Of a stretch of DNA of 64,000 bases, positions 43,601 to 54,685 are shown one piece after another; within the stretch, counting starts at the first letter, position 1; every line of letters begins with the position of its first letter. The notes beneath the pieces are model-generated. The model was not told the DNA's origin and ran no database searches. It saw nothing but the letters and a program-made list of their open reading frames with translations. Source of the DNA: Artemisia argyi (taxonomy: Eukaryota; Streptophyta; Magnoliopsida; Asterales; Asteraceae); the NCBI GenBank assembly GCA_030686995.1, contig CM060687.1:167324090-167388089 (forward strand), given 5' to 3'. The position numbers and the translations under genes were made by a program.

Positions 43601-46360
43601 TATTTATGTGTCATGATATTCTTTGACAGGTATGATTACTCAGGATATGGTGCGTCTACCGGCAAGGTATCAAATATGTTGTTTTTGTTTTTAGTATAAT
43701 TGTGTTTTTTGCTATACAATGTTGCAATCTATTTTCGGTTATACAAGTGCATACCTAGCGGACCATGTAGGTTTAAATATTTTAATCACTTGATATAGTA
43801 GCTAGAAATGTTAATTACTTAATCTTCTTTACCTTTACCCGTCCCACTAGACTAATGCATCAATGCTGCTGCTGCTTTTTTTTTTTTTTTTTTTTTTTTT
43901 TGATAAATTATCTGGTTTAATTTTATGTTTTAGCCAAGTGAGCTTAATACATATGCGGACATAGAGGCAGTATACGAGTGTCTTCAGACTAAGTATGGAA
44001 TTAGTCAGGAAGACTTAATTTTGTATGGACAGTCAGTTGGAAGTGGGCCCACACTGCATTTGGCGGCTAAGCTGCCGAGATTAAGAGGTGTGGTTCTTCA
44101 CAGTGGCATTCTTTCTGGCCTTCGTGTTGTTTGTCATGTGAAGTGCACACTTTGCTTTGATATATACAAGGTGAATAATTCGTCTCCCATCTTTACTGAT
44201 TTTGTTCCTGTAAGAGTGGAAACTAAATACGGGGGGTTTTGGATGCGCGTTTTACAATTTGCAAATAATTATTGCGACTGAAATCCAATTTTCAACACGT
44301 CTTACTTACAGCCAAAAGTCTATATTCTGTTATTTTATTTATTATTAGTTCATTAAATAATCATAATTAACTTAGATGCGCAAACAACAAAAGCATTTTC
44401 ACATCCCATCTCCTACAATATAAGTTCTACTACACAATTTATCTAATTTTAATTATTTTATGTCACATAATTATTTTCAATATGAACTTCCAAACAACCC
44501 CTAAAGCCAGGGATACGAAAGACATTTCACATTTCTGAGATAGCCCGAATGATAAAAAAAAAAACCCATAATTTTAGCCATAGTCTTTATCAACATCACT
44601 TCTATGATATTTGACTCAAGTCTTGTAGAAGTGTTTAGCTAGCTAATAGTATAATGCATGACTTAGCCTTCAACAATGACATTCCGGTGGAACCTTTTGT
44701 TTCACGAGCACTATAATCAATATTCTTAAAGACGAGAATGATGGTAATAGTAGTTCTAATATGAATGTTTCGAAAAAGCAAATGTTGCCACCATCATAAG
44801 CATCGCTAGTGGCACTTACCAAAAGGGCCTTTAGTTTAGCGGTTTACCTGAGAAAGTTAAGTCCCCAACCAAAAAGGTTGCGGGTTCAAGTCCCATCTAG
44901 AACAAATGTGTGAGATTATGTGTTTGTGTGAGATTGTATATAGTATAGATGCCTTTCAAATAAGTCACGAGTGGCACTTGAAAGTTGAAACTAATTAAAA
45001 AATGATTGACGCCAATTTGGGTCACTAAAGTTTTTGACAATTGCAGAATGTTAACAAAATTCGGAAGGTGAAGTGCCCAACGCTTGTGATACATGTAAGT
45101 TCCTCTGTTAATTGTGTCAAGAATTCAACTTTTCTATTTACTTGTGTTGACATTTTGAATCTATTAACCAAATATATGCTAGTGAAACTTGTTATTCGGG
45201 AAAAATGGTAATTTATTTAAGTTTTGACATTCATGCTCAAGCAAACCGGTAACAAATTAGCCACATATGAAAATACAATAATTTTGATCAAATAATCAAA
45301 TCAGCTTCAAGACTTCAAGTAATATCAATATCACTTGACTTGTAAATGGCATACATGCGCAACACTTTTTTTATAATATAAGTATAAGCCAATATCTTTT
45401 CAAGATTGCACTGTTAATATCTCATAGTCAAGTAGTGACTTCTATTATGCTCCTTGAGTTAGCAAATACAGTTTATGAACTTGCTTTAAAGTTTAAAATA
45501 TCATTTGTTTTTATTACATAATAGTTTTTTTAGTTACAAAGACAATTATTGGCATATTTTAAATAAACTAGAAATTACTCCGTACTACTTTTGAAATAAC
45601 ATTGCAATACCAAAGGGAATAAAATAGAGGCCAAAAATTCCCAAAATGTCAATATTCATACGCTCATGCAAACTGGATAAATTCTTTACTAGATAAAAAA
45701 TATATGTACTTCTGAAATGAAATAGAGAATTGATTACTTTAAATTTTATTTTATTGATTAAAATGTTGTATCTTGAAGTATTGTATCATGATTATGGAAA
45801 ATTGGCAGGGTACCGAAGATGATGTAGTGAATTGGAAACATGGTAATGGACTATGGAAATTGGCTAAAGACCCGTATGAGCCATTATGGATCAAAGGTGG
45901 TGGTCACTGTAACCTTGAACTTTACCCTGATTATATCCGTCATCTTTGTCGCTTCATTTATGACATGGAAACCATCACGACCAAGACTCTACTCACAAAA
46001 ATCAAACCCACTCTCAACTTACCAAAAAAGTCAAAGTCAAACACCGGCACGTCATGTCAATGTACTAATACATGTAGTTGCTATTGTTGTATAAAAATCA
46101 GGCTGCCCAAATGTCCAAAAGCTCGTTGCCCAAAATTCCCAAGTTGTTTCCAGCCGCGCTGTTGTTTACTTAACTGGAAATGTAGGTGTTGTTGCCTTGA
46201 TTTGAAGTTACCAAATTGTCCTGCTTGTTTGAAATGCGGATGCTCCAAGTGTTCATGTAGGTGTTGTTGCCTTGATTTGAAGTTACCAAATTGTCCTGCT
46301 TGTTTGAAATGCGGATGCTTCAAGTGTTCATGTAAATGCGTAAACTGTACGTGTTGGTGA
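40622..46360 (+). CDS. ABHD17-like alpha/beta hydrolase with Cys-rich tail
   Basis: Exons 40622-40953, 43630-43666, 43934-44170, 45047-45094, 45809-46360 join into 401 codons with GT-AG junctions. The start [17 protein letters not shown] is the family N-terminus; Gly2 and Cys3 suggest myristoylation and palmitoylation. [13 protein letters not shown] is the oxyanion region, GQSVGSG holds the nucleophile Ser157, GTEDDVV gives Asp222 and GGGHCNLE gives His251, so the triad is complete. ABHD17 proteins and plant ABAPT relatives remove palmitate from membrane proteins; that role is inferred. The last 101 residues contain 33 cysteines, including two 25-residue repeats. A second-nucleotide change makes Ser into Phe in repeat 2. 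Introns carry a Stowaway, a dispersed repeat and a tRNA-derived SINE. Two upstream ATGs may limit translation. Confidence 0.9.
41790..42085 (+). repeat. Dispersed repeat family, copy 2 (hydrolase intron 1)
   Basis: Core at about 41871-42000 matches copies at 39038 and 48180. Ends: 'cagttataaggac' on the left and 'gggtcctctttat' on the right are partly inverted. T-rich left half. No coding frame. Confidence 0.6.
42527..42720. mobile_element. Degenerate Stowaway MITE in hydrolase intron 1
   Basis: Left CTCATTTCGTCCTAAATTTA, reversed right GGCCCTTCGTCTCAAAATAA, with TA at both ends. Termini diverged, hence an older copy. Confidence 0.55.
44818..44969 (+). mobile_element. tRNA-derived SINE in hydrolase intron 3
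   Basis: A 152-bp insertion with an exact 10-bp target duplication AGTGGCACTT (44808-44817, 44970-44979). The head is tRNA-like: an A-box-like 'ttagtttagcggtttacc' and a good B box 'gcgggttcaagtccc' about 60 bp later. The tail ends 'caaataag' without poly(A). The right end is about 67 bp from the exon 4 acceptor. The tRNA-like part should not be annotated as a tRNA gene: its stems do not close well. Confidence 0.8.
46181..46330 (+). repeat. 75-bp in-frame tandem duplication in hydrolase exon 5
   Basis: Two adjacent 75-bp units (46181-46255, 46256-46330) differ only at 46245 C versus 46320 T. Each encodes 25 residues with nine cysteines (starting [16 protein letters not shown]). The near identity indicates a recent duplication. 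Confidence 0.97.
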
Positions 46361-46900
46361 TATGGTATTTTCATTATGGTTTGTGGGGGTATACGCGTGG
46401 AAGAGGATAAGGGTGTCAGTGTAATTTAAGTGTTTGTATAGATTTGGTGGCTCGATAACGAGTATTTTAAGCTTGGTGGGATGATAGATATTTGGTTACA
46501 ACTTTGGTTCTCTTAAGGTTTACGATCAGCAAAGAGTTATTTAACTTAAGAAGTTGATAACTTTTTGTGTTATTGCTGTTTGATCTAGTATGTAGTTTTT
46601 TTAAGATGTTGCTTATAAAAGAAATATGGCATGATGCAAATGCAAGGCTATTGTAGATTCGACGACCTGTTAAAAAGAGGCGCGGTTTTGGAAGAGAAGA
46701 ATCTGACTGCGTTGGCCGGGACCTTCCATCGTCTAACAGTCCCAACAGTCATCTTTTCGCAGGTTTATTCCTAATAATTTTATTGTATTTTTGGAAGGCT
46801 ATGTTGGCATGCAAAGCCCTTCAAGGCGTAAGCTGTTGGCTTGAGTTTCGCCATGACAACCATTGGATGTAAAAACTTTAGACATGCTGTAAATAAGAGT
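46361..46900 (+). other. 3' flank of the hydrolase gene
   Basis: Presumably 3'UTR and intergenic DNA; no repeat or gene recognised. The frame at 46467-46745 (-) resembles no family. Confidence 0.4.
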
Positions 46901-46909
46901 GTTCCAACC

Positions 46910-47355
46910 AGGGTTCTAAATAGCGCGCTATAGCGGCGCTATAGCGGCGCCATAGCGCGAGGCGTGGCCTCCACGTTACGAAACAGGCCAAGGCGTCTTC
47001 TTAATGCGTAGCGTGTTATGAAGCGCGAAAAAGCGTGGTAAGGCGTGCTATAGCGTGAAGCGTGGCGCTTTATTTTGAAGCTTTTGTAGAATTTAGTAAT
47101 TTAATATTATTGGGCTAGAAGGAACTTGGGCTTGGGCTAACTTTATAAATCAAATACTAAAAGATAATATAACAAGTGAATGTGAATATGTGAATGTGAT
47201 GTTTTATACCGTAGTTTTTAGGTTTTTACATTTTATCTTTTAGCAGTTTACTCTCACGGAGAAGGTTTTATTTAAAGAAATGACGAAAAATGCAATTATA
47301 GTTTAGCTTTTTGAGTTTATTTCCTATGTATAACGCGTTTTGTAAACTTGATGTA

Positions 47356-47444
<89 letters not shown>

Positions 47445-47580
47445 GATATAAATATATAAATCTATAAAAAATTATGCCGCCTTGGTCACGCCTCAAAAAA
47501 CGCTATAGCTTCGCTATAGCTCGTGTAGCTTGAGGCTTGGCTTCGCCGCCACGCCACGCCTCACGCTATTTATAACATTG
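46910..47580. mobile_element. Mutator-like foldback element, copy B
   Basis: An exact 9-bp target duplication GTTCCAACC (46901-46909, 47581-47589) is the Mutator-superfamily signature. The left 'agggttctaaatagcg' and the reversed right 'caatgttataaatagcg' are the termini; both arms are rich in 'ctatagc' and 'gcgtgg' words. A (TA)n array (47363-47437) sits in the middle. No MURA-type transposase, so non-autonomous. It shares blocks with 39251-39642 in opposite orientation. Confidence 0.8.
47363..47437. repeat. (AT)n microsatellite
   Basis: About 37 TA units inside the Mutator-like element. Confidence 0.95.
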
Positions 47581-48049
47581 GTTCCAACCCACTACTGATG
47601 CCACTTCAACATTCTTCTTACAACCTTCTCATCACTTTTATCTCGCAATAATCACTGCCCACGCACCAATGCCCGCTTTTTATTATAACTAAATAAAAAT
47701 AAAATAACACACAAATATCACCACCTTGGTTGACGTCACCACCAGTCCACCACGATTTGCTCCTTTTTGCTCAATGCCACTAAGAGGTGCAACGATGACC
47801 CTGACCTCTTCCCACCTCGAGCAATTTATCTCCATCACGAATGCTCTAAGAGCGATTGAATGTGATAGCCAAATGCTATATCATACACTAGGTTAAGTTT
47901 AACAACATCATGTTAAATTATGATTTCAAGATGTCGTGAATATAATTAGACAAGATAAAATTACATGACATCAAATACTTATGAAATATGGATAGATAAA
48001 GTATAAATGTGACAGTGATGTCTCCTTTTTTAAGGTACAGTTTCACTGT

Positions 48050-48083
48050 GACAGTGACCTCCTAGTTTTTTATTCCGACCCCC

Positions 48084-48165
<82 letters not shown>

Positions 48166-48395
48166 TTTTGATTTTTTTTTTTTATTTTTATAATTTTGTT
48201 TATGTCAAAAAACTATAAACCTGAAAGTGAGGAACATAAAATATAAAAGTTTAATATGTCAAACGTTTACAACTGTCAGAAATACGGAACAGAAACTAAA
48301 AAAAACTGTGCTGCACTGTAAATAATGGGAGACAGAGGGGGGACAAGGAGACAAAAAGGACACCCTACCTCCATAGGGAGGGTTCTTATAACATC
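48050..48395 (+). repeat. Dispersed repeat family, copy 3, with (ATT)n
   Basis: Core at about 48180-48300 matches copies 1 and 2. It is preceded by a pure (ATT)n array (48084-48166). The right end 'gggttcttataac' is the inverse of the left end of copy 2, which supports real terminal inverted repeats in the family. Confidence 0.6.
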
Positions 48396-49542
48396 ACCCT
48401 TTATACTCGCATGCGAAGCCTTCAAAGCCGTGATTACTACAAATTAACTTCCTCCCCAAAATAATGATGGGGAGCATGAGAGGTTGTTCGCGATCACTTG
48501 GATCAAGCTTTCAATGCTAAAAATAATACTCCAACAACGGCTTTTGCCCCTCTTTGCCATTCGAGATTAAACTACCTTTAATCTATCTAGTATACATAAC
48601 AGTTATGATATATTAAAGGTTGTTATTTGAGGCATTATTTAACCTTTAAATAACTGTACCCTAGAAAAATATTATTCACAAATTGGATTTGATTATAAAC
48701 ATATATATGTTTTGGAAAATGCATAATTGCATATATATATATGCAAATCATGCATAAAAACTATTGTACAATGTGCATAAAAAACTTGTACAAAAAATAT
48801 ATATGCAATTATTCACTTTGTGAGAGATATATATGCAATTCTCACGCATAATTAGACTTTGCTATGCATTTGTGCCTTGAAACACTACACATTGATAATT
48901 CAAGAAAAAAATAATATCATGATTAAAGGATACTAATGATTTTGGTCCATAAGGCCATAAACTAAAAGTAAAACGTGGTCAATACAAAGTGGGACAAACA
49001 CGTTCATGACCAACTATTTATAAGGATGATCACGTTAATATTCATCACAACTACACAAGAAAAGTACTTGTGTAATTTAACTCACCATATTGTACTGTAG
49101 TAGTTTTTACTTGTATTTTTCTCAACAGCAAAGTTATTCTTGATTTATCAACTTGTCAGTTGTCACGGGCTTTCTGACAAATTAATCAAGTAAGTATCTT
49201 TTTTCTTTATATACATTTTTGTTTCCTATATGTACCGGGATAAAAATTTAATCAACAATAAGGCCCCGGTTAATTGTAATCTAGCGTAATTGGATGTAAC
49301 TGTAATCTGATTACATTACGTATGTTGTTTTATTTGCATAATGGATGTAATTGTAATTCAAATTATATTACATAAGTTATTTTGTTTATAATGTAATTGT
49401 AATTCAATTCTTCAATTACATCAAGTGAGGGAATTCATATTACATACTTATTAGATGAAAGTTTTGAATTACGTATTAGATGAAAGTTTTGAATTACGTA
49501 GTAATTCAGTATTGTATAATTTAAAGCATCAGTATTTAAAAA
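48396..49542. other. Intergenic, nothing recognised
   Basis: AT-rich. 'tgcatatatatatgca'-like palindromes at 48715-48830 and repeated 'ggatgtaattgtaatt' words at 49280-49420 are the only structure. No gene. Confidence 0.45.
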
Positions 49543-49543
49543 A

Positions 49544-49583
<40 letters not shown>
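49543..49583. repeat. (ATT)n microsatellite
   Basis: About 13 ATT units at the 3' side of the LINE-like relic. Confidence 0.9.
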
Positions 49584-49585
<2 letters not shown>

Positions 49586-49619
49586 AAATTCAAATGATTT
49601 ACAAGAATTTAATGGAAAG

Positions 49620-50275
49620 CCGAGATATATACTAACTGGGCTCCCACTCCTTTAGCTATCGAAAGGCTAATCATACTAAAGATATAAGCAGCAACACGTG
49701 CTCCAATGTCTTGGGTCATCGAGAACTTTCAGATTTGCTTTAGTATGGTCACTGCATCCTTCTCAAGTTCCCTAAAAGAAGATAAAGAGAAGAGGAGGAA
49801 CTCATATCCAATATCCGCGCACTTAGCCTCATATTTGACGCGTTTACGTTGTGTAGCCTCAATCACCGCACAACCCGGCACAAAATCAACCATGCCAATT
49901 TGCGTCAAGGCGATGACCCAGTCAAATCGACACATACATCAAACCCTCCGTCCCATGAGTGGAGCAACATATCAGATGAACGTAAGGGTTTGTCCCTTTC
50001 GCCACAAAGATCAATATCAACCTCTTTACGAACCGAAATCCCCGACCGAGAACAGATGTCAACAAGAGTATCGCACACCACGTTATGTCGATGTTTAATA
50101 CCAATAATACCCGCACACGATACAACATGGTCCCCATAAATATCACCCGTAAAGACCCTGGAACAAGTTGAGCACAACATCTGAATAAAAAAAATAAGGG
50201 AACGTCTAGCCAATAGCATAACACACATCTATAAGTCCTAGCATTAATAGTCTGTCCCAACCCAGATATTGGAAC
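49620..50275 (-). pseudogene. LINE-like ORF relic, second copy
   Basis: On the minus strand, fragments in more than one frame read GLGQTINARTYRCVLCYWL, CSACSR-like VFTGDIYGDHVVSCAGIIGI, RSGISVRKEVDI, MLLHSWDGGFDVCVDLTGSSP, VDFVPGCAVIEATQRKRV and YEAKCADIGYEFLL, ending GARVAAYIFSM...KGVGAQLV. The order matches the C-terminal portion of the same mobile-element protein as at 4770-5062 but retains more of it. Frame changes and stops show it is dead. (ATT)n arrays lie on both sides. Confidence 0.65.
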
Positions 50276-50306
<31 letters not shown>

Positions 50307-50337
50307 GTTATTTTATTATTATTATTATTATTATTTT
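50276..50337. repeat. (ATT)n microsatellite, imperfect
   Basis: ATT units with two interruptions bordering the LINE-like relic. Confidence 0.9.
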
Positions 50338-51137
50338 TTAAATTACATTTCGTGCGTGTCAACCAAATATAATGACAGATTTTATCAAATTACAATTTCA
50401 AAACATTACAATTTTAACACATCATAATAAAAGAATTATATCATTTTCTTTTTACAGATTATAATTTAGAGCATTGATTGACATGCCTAATTCATATGCC
50501 TAATCTTATGTGCCATCATTTTATTGGTGACAATAGATGGACTAAAACATTTCCACATCCTTTTAGGCATAAAATTAGACATACATTTAGGCTTCTAATC
50601 ATTTCCCTATAATTTATTCAAAAACATTCTGCGAACAAAACGTAGCGTACGCATTTTTAGCTTCTTTGAATTTATCTATGTATTGGGCTTTCGAAGTGAT
50701 ATAAAACCTTAAAGTACTTGTATCTCCCAATTGATATATCACCCAGTCAATATTTCTTGACCCACTATCAGCCCAAACACATAGAAACGAGGCCCAATGT
50801 GGGTTTAGGCCAGTAAAGGAGAAAAAAGCTTTTTGGTTACAGTTCATCATTTGGTACGAAAACAATTTCTACTTGATCCTCTATCTTGGTCTTGCATACA
50901 ACTTTCCAAGCCTAAACTCAATCGAATTCATGCCAAGAAGCAGCCTTGAAAGAAATTCATTTCACTTTTTATTGAATTTAAGATAACTGCTTTTAAAAAG
51001 ACCGAAGTAGTTCAGATACATCGAATGATATACATTTATTTGAATGATTAAAATAATTATATTAAAAAGCTATCCAAAAATATGTACACTACAACATCTC
51101 TCTTAAATCATAATTTCGAAATAAATAGGTCGTTAAT
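50338..51137. other. Intergenic, nothing recognised
   Basis: No convincing gene. The 83-residue frame at 50614-50865 (-) shows no family signature. Confidence 0.45.
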
Positions 51138-51363
51138 AAAATTACCTATGTTGTTAGTCTTATATTGTTATGGGCTAGGCCTGATTATTATTGTGTATGA
51201 TTGGCCCGATTGTGCTAGGTTATTGTACTGTAAGCCCGATTGTGCTATGTTATTGTATTGTATATATATACAATATAATAACCTAGCACAATCGGGTCTA
51301 TCATACATAATAATAATAATCGGGCCTAGCCCATAACAATATACAACTAACATATGTAATTTT
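51138..51363. repeat. Long inverted repeat (hairpin locus)
   Basis: The left arm (51138-51228) and right arm (51270-51363) are near-perfect reverse complements over about 90 bases ('gttatgggctaggcc...', 'cccgattgtgctaggttatt'). The loop contains a third, direct copy of 'cccgattgtgcta' and a short TA run. Arms start and end in AAAATTAC/GTAATTTT. It could be a MITE or a recently born inverted duplication that makes small RNA. Confidence 0.85.
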
Positions 51364-52504
51364 CTTTTGAACAAAATAATATGTAATTAACTTTGATTGT
51401 TTGATGCATCATATCACCTCATATATTCTCCATATACTTGTATGTTTTTGTGCTTATATACATACATGCATAACAAGCTTGTATGTTTGTATTCTTATAT
51501 GCTTTTATCCTTATACTCCCTTAAACACACGCATACATATGCTACATATTTCTGCTCACATACATATTTACATAAACTCTTGCCGAATGTTTTTCCGAAA
51601 GTAGTTTATTCACTTCGAGTAGGAGTATGACTGTATATATCTTACCTCTCTCATGCCCCTCACGAAATTAGGTATAGTAGTACTAGTTGTTGTTCTGTTT
51701 GTCACATCACTTGTATTAGTGTCGCAACAACAAGTTTGTGTTCTAGAGACTTTTCAAGTTGTAAATACACGAGAAGTGTTAATGTGCCGTTTATTAGTAG
51801 AAAAATTTTCTTGTTTTTCTGTTTTTAAATTCTTTAAGAAGAGAATGATTTTTCTTCTCTAGGAAAGAGTTGAGAATTTGAAAACCTGTTTAGTTGGAGT
51901 TATATTTTTCTTTTTTTAAAAAATGAAAAGTTGGATTTATGACGGCGGGTGGTGCCGGCGACGGTGCGTGATAAAAGATGACACGAGAGATCAGGATTAT
52001 AATGATGTATGATTTATGTTAAACAGATCCCTTCTCTTTTTATTGAGAAATAAATGAGAAATAAAAAAATGAGAATAGTAGAATGGACTTTTCAATTTTT
52101 AGTTAAAATTTAGAAAATGAGAATTTCACTATTTTTGAAAATTGTTGGAAAAAATTGTAACTAAATGGGTTTTCAGTTTTTTCATTTTCAAGTCGATGTC
52201 CGGTTCGGTTCTCAGAACATTGTTCAAAATACATAAAACTTCGTTGATAGGTTTTTAAAAATAGTATATGGTTGTTATGAATGTATATTTATCGGTGGCG
52301 GCGAAGAGGGTGTGCAAGTGGTGCTGTCGTATAGGGTCTACAATCCAAGGTCTCACTTTGTGTACTTATGCTATATATCCGAATGCCTCTTCTTTTTAAA
52401 TCGCATTAGTTAAATACAACTTATCTTGTCACAATAAATAAAACGTTATTAAAGGGCCTCATGATAAGAAATTGTTACAAATGAATACATTTTATGCAAC
52501 CTTT

Positions 52505-52541
<37 letters not shown>

Positions 52542-52612
52542 ATGGTGCCTCTTTTTTATTTTCGACCGATGTGCCTCCAAATTCATTTGCCGGCACTGAT
52601 ATTTATGTATTG
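51364..52612. other. Intergenic, low-complexity patches only
   Basis: CATATA/ACATA-rich sequence at 51410-51590 and a 30-base T run at 52509-52540. 'gagtatgactgtatatatcttacctc' at about 51620 faintly recalls an Au SINE tail. No gene. Confidence 0.4.
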
Positions 52613-52615
52613 TTA

Positions 52616-54682
52616 GGGGGGTGGCAACCTTGCCTCAAGTTGCCTCCTCTTTTAAACCAAATAACCAATCAAACTTGTCCAACTCAATTTTTGCCTAATC
52701 TTGCCTAAACCTTCATTTTTAGTGGCAACCTTGCCTAAATTTTTGCCTAGTCAAGCATTAATTACATTTATTACATAACAAAATTTAAATTAAAAAAACA
52801 TAAATAAAAAACAACTTTTTTATTAATAATAATTCAATACTTATTACATAATACTTAAAAAAACATAAATTCAACAAAAAATAGGAAACCACTAATCATC
52901 TAGGTATGACAAGTCTTGAGCCGCTACGTGCTCCGTAAGATCATATCGAAGACGATTATGGATATCTTCGTCGAGTAACTCATGTAGCACAGTATCATCG
53001 TAAACTGGAGTTACCGGATGATCCATTATATGAACCGGTGATATTGCCATACCATCGTTTTTCAAAATCATATTGCACAATATAATGCACGTATAAACTA
53101 CTTGCCGAATCTTTTGAACCGACATAGCTCGAAGAGGTCGACTGAGAATCATCCATTTTCCTTTTAGATGACCAAATGCTCGCTCAACATCCTTTCTTGC
53201 AGACTCTTGTAATTTCTTGAATCTTTTTTCCATTGGGTCAGTTGGATACGGATATGCTTTAACAAATGTTGAATACTTTGGATAGATTCCATCGGTAAGA
53301 TAGTATCCACGTTTGTAAAGCCTTCCACCCAATAAAAATGAACTGTTTGGTGCTGTTCCATTTCGTTCATTAACATACAATGGAGACTGATTCAAAACAT
53401 TTATATCGTTGTTCGAACCGGGAGGACCAAAAAACGAATGCCAAATCCACAAATCATATGAAGCAGTCGCTTCAAGCATAATAGTCGGGTATTGGTGATC
53501 ACCTATCTTATATTGGCCTCTTAAGTGTCTAGGACAATTGCGCCAAACAAAATGCGTACAATCAATGCTACCAAGCATTCCCGGAATATGATGTTTTTCT
53601 TCATGTACATTGAATAAGCATGCTACGTCATGGCTTGTAGGCCTACGTAAGAACTCTCGACCATATAACTTTATAATCGCATCGCAAAATTTATCAAGGC
53701 ATTCTCCTAAAATAATAACGAAATATATAATGAAAAAATAATAACTAAACTATTATAAAAAAAAAATAACAAAATAATTTAAAAAATAATAACTAAACTA
53801 TTATAAAAAAAAATAATAACGAAATAATTTAAAAAATAATAATAAAAACGAAATATTAAAAAATTTAAAAACGAAATAATTTAATTAAAATAACAACCTG
53901 ACGTTCTTCGTGCCATGTTTAGATAGTCATCAAATCTATCCGGAGGTTCACCCGTTGCGAGTTGTCGAATTGCGGATGTACATTTTTGTAATGCCGTAAA
54001 ACTATTTTGGCTCATCGCATCTTGACCCGGTTGAAACCATTCGAATTGGGCTTCAATATCATCAACAATTTTTAAAAACAAATTTTTACTCATACGAAAT
54101 CACGAAAAACGCTTTCGTTAAACTTTGGTTGTTCAACAAAATAATCATTCAAAAGAGTTTCTAAAGCTTTTTCACGAAAACGTTGGACATAACCACGGGT
54201 GTCGGTAGAGGTAGCCGTATCTTCAAGACCTTCGATTGCGGCTAAAAAGGTTTCAAACGTACTTCCGGATAACCATTCTTCGGACGAATCCGGGGGAATA
54301 ATGATCTCGTCCGATGAGGAAGAAGACATTGACATGGTTAAATAATTTGTGTATTGTTTTTTTTATTCGATTTGTGATTTGTTTTGTGATTTTGATTTGG
54401 TTTGTGTGTTTGAAATAATATGTTGTATATTTATAGGGAATTTTTTATTTTTTATTTTATTTTATTTTTTATTTATTTATTTATTTTTTTGTTTTGTTTT
54501 CAAGCAAATACACGCTCCCCCCATTAATTACCAACGGCTACAAATCTTCTTGATTCACACAATACCGAATCGGTAGCATGAACCGCAAGTCATGCCGAAT
54601 TCACCTTGCCGATTGAGTGGCGGTGGGTTTTGCCGATCGGCAACTTTTGCCGAAACCCTTTTGCCGAAGGGTTGCCACCCCC
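52616..54682 (-). mobile_element. PIF/Harbinger transposon with transposase
   Basis: Terminal inverted repeats GGGGGTGGCAACC (left) and the same reversed at the right (54671-54682), with TTA duplications at 52613-52615 and 54683-54685, define a 2.07-kb element. It encodes a HARBI1-like transposase on the minus strand. No second (Myb-like) ORF, which complete Harbinger elements need, is seen. The left side contains repeated 'ttgcct' subterminal words. Confidence 0.9.
52892..54335 (-). pseudogene. HARBI1-like DDE transposase, one frameshift
   Basis: Exon 1 runs from ATG 54335 to about 53898; exon 2 from 53706 to the stop at 52892; the 191-bp intron has a GT donor (CAG|GTTG) and a TTAG acceptor, and joining gives ARTSG-type sequence into [15 protein letters not shown]. 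The catalytic triad is present: GSIDCTH, LTDGIYP and [11 protein letters not shown]. One base is missing or extra near 54095: the frame ending VFRDF meets a stop, while the next frame continues with FRMSKNLFLKIVDD. The protein is otherwise full (about 430 residues expected). With one lesion this is a recently inactivated copy, unless the frameshift is a sequence error. Confidence 0.85.
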
Positions 54683-54685
54683 TTA

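Noticed and set aside
44820..44900. Possible tRNA gene with good B box
   Set aside because: Stems do not close and the sequence lies inside a 152-bp insertion with target duplications; it is a SINE head.
51168..51374. Matching short ORFs on both strands with 'YCYGLG' and 'PDCARLLYC'
   Set aside because: They arise from the two arms of one inverted repeat; not a duplicated gene.
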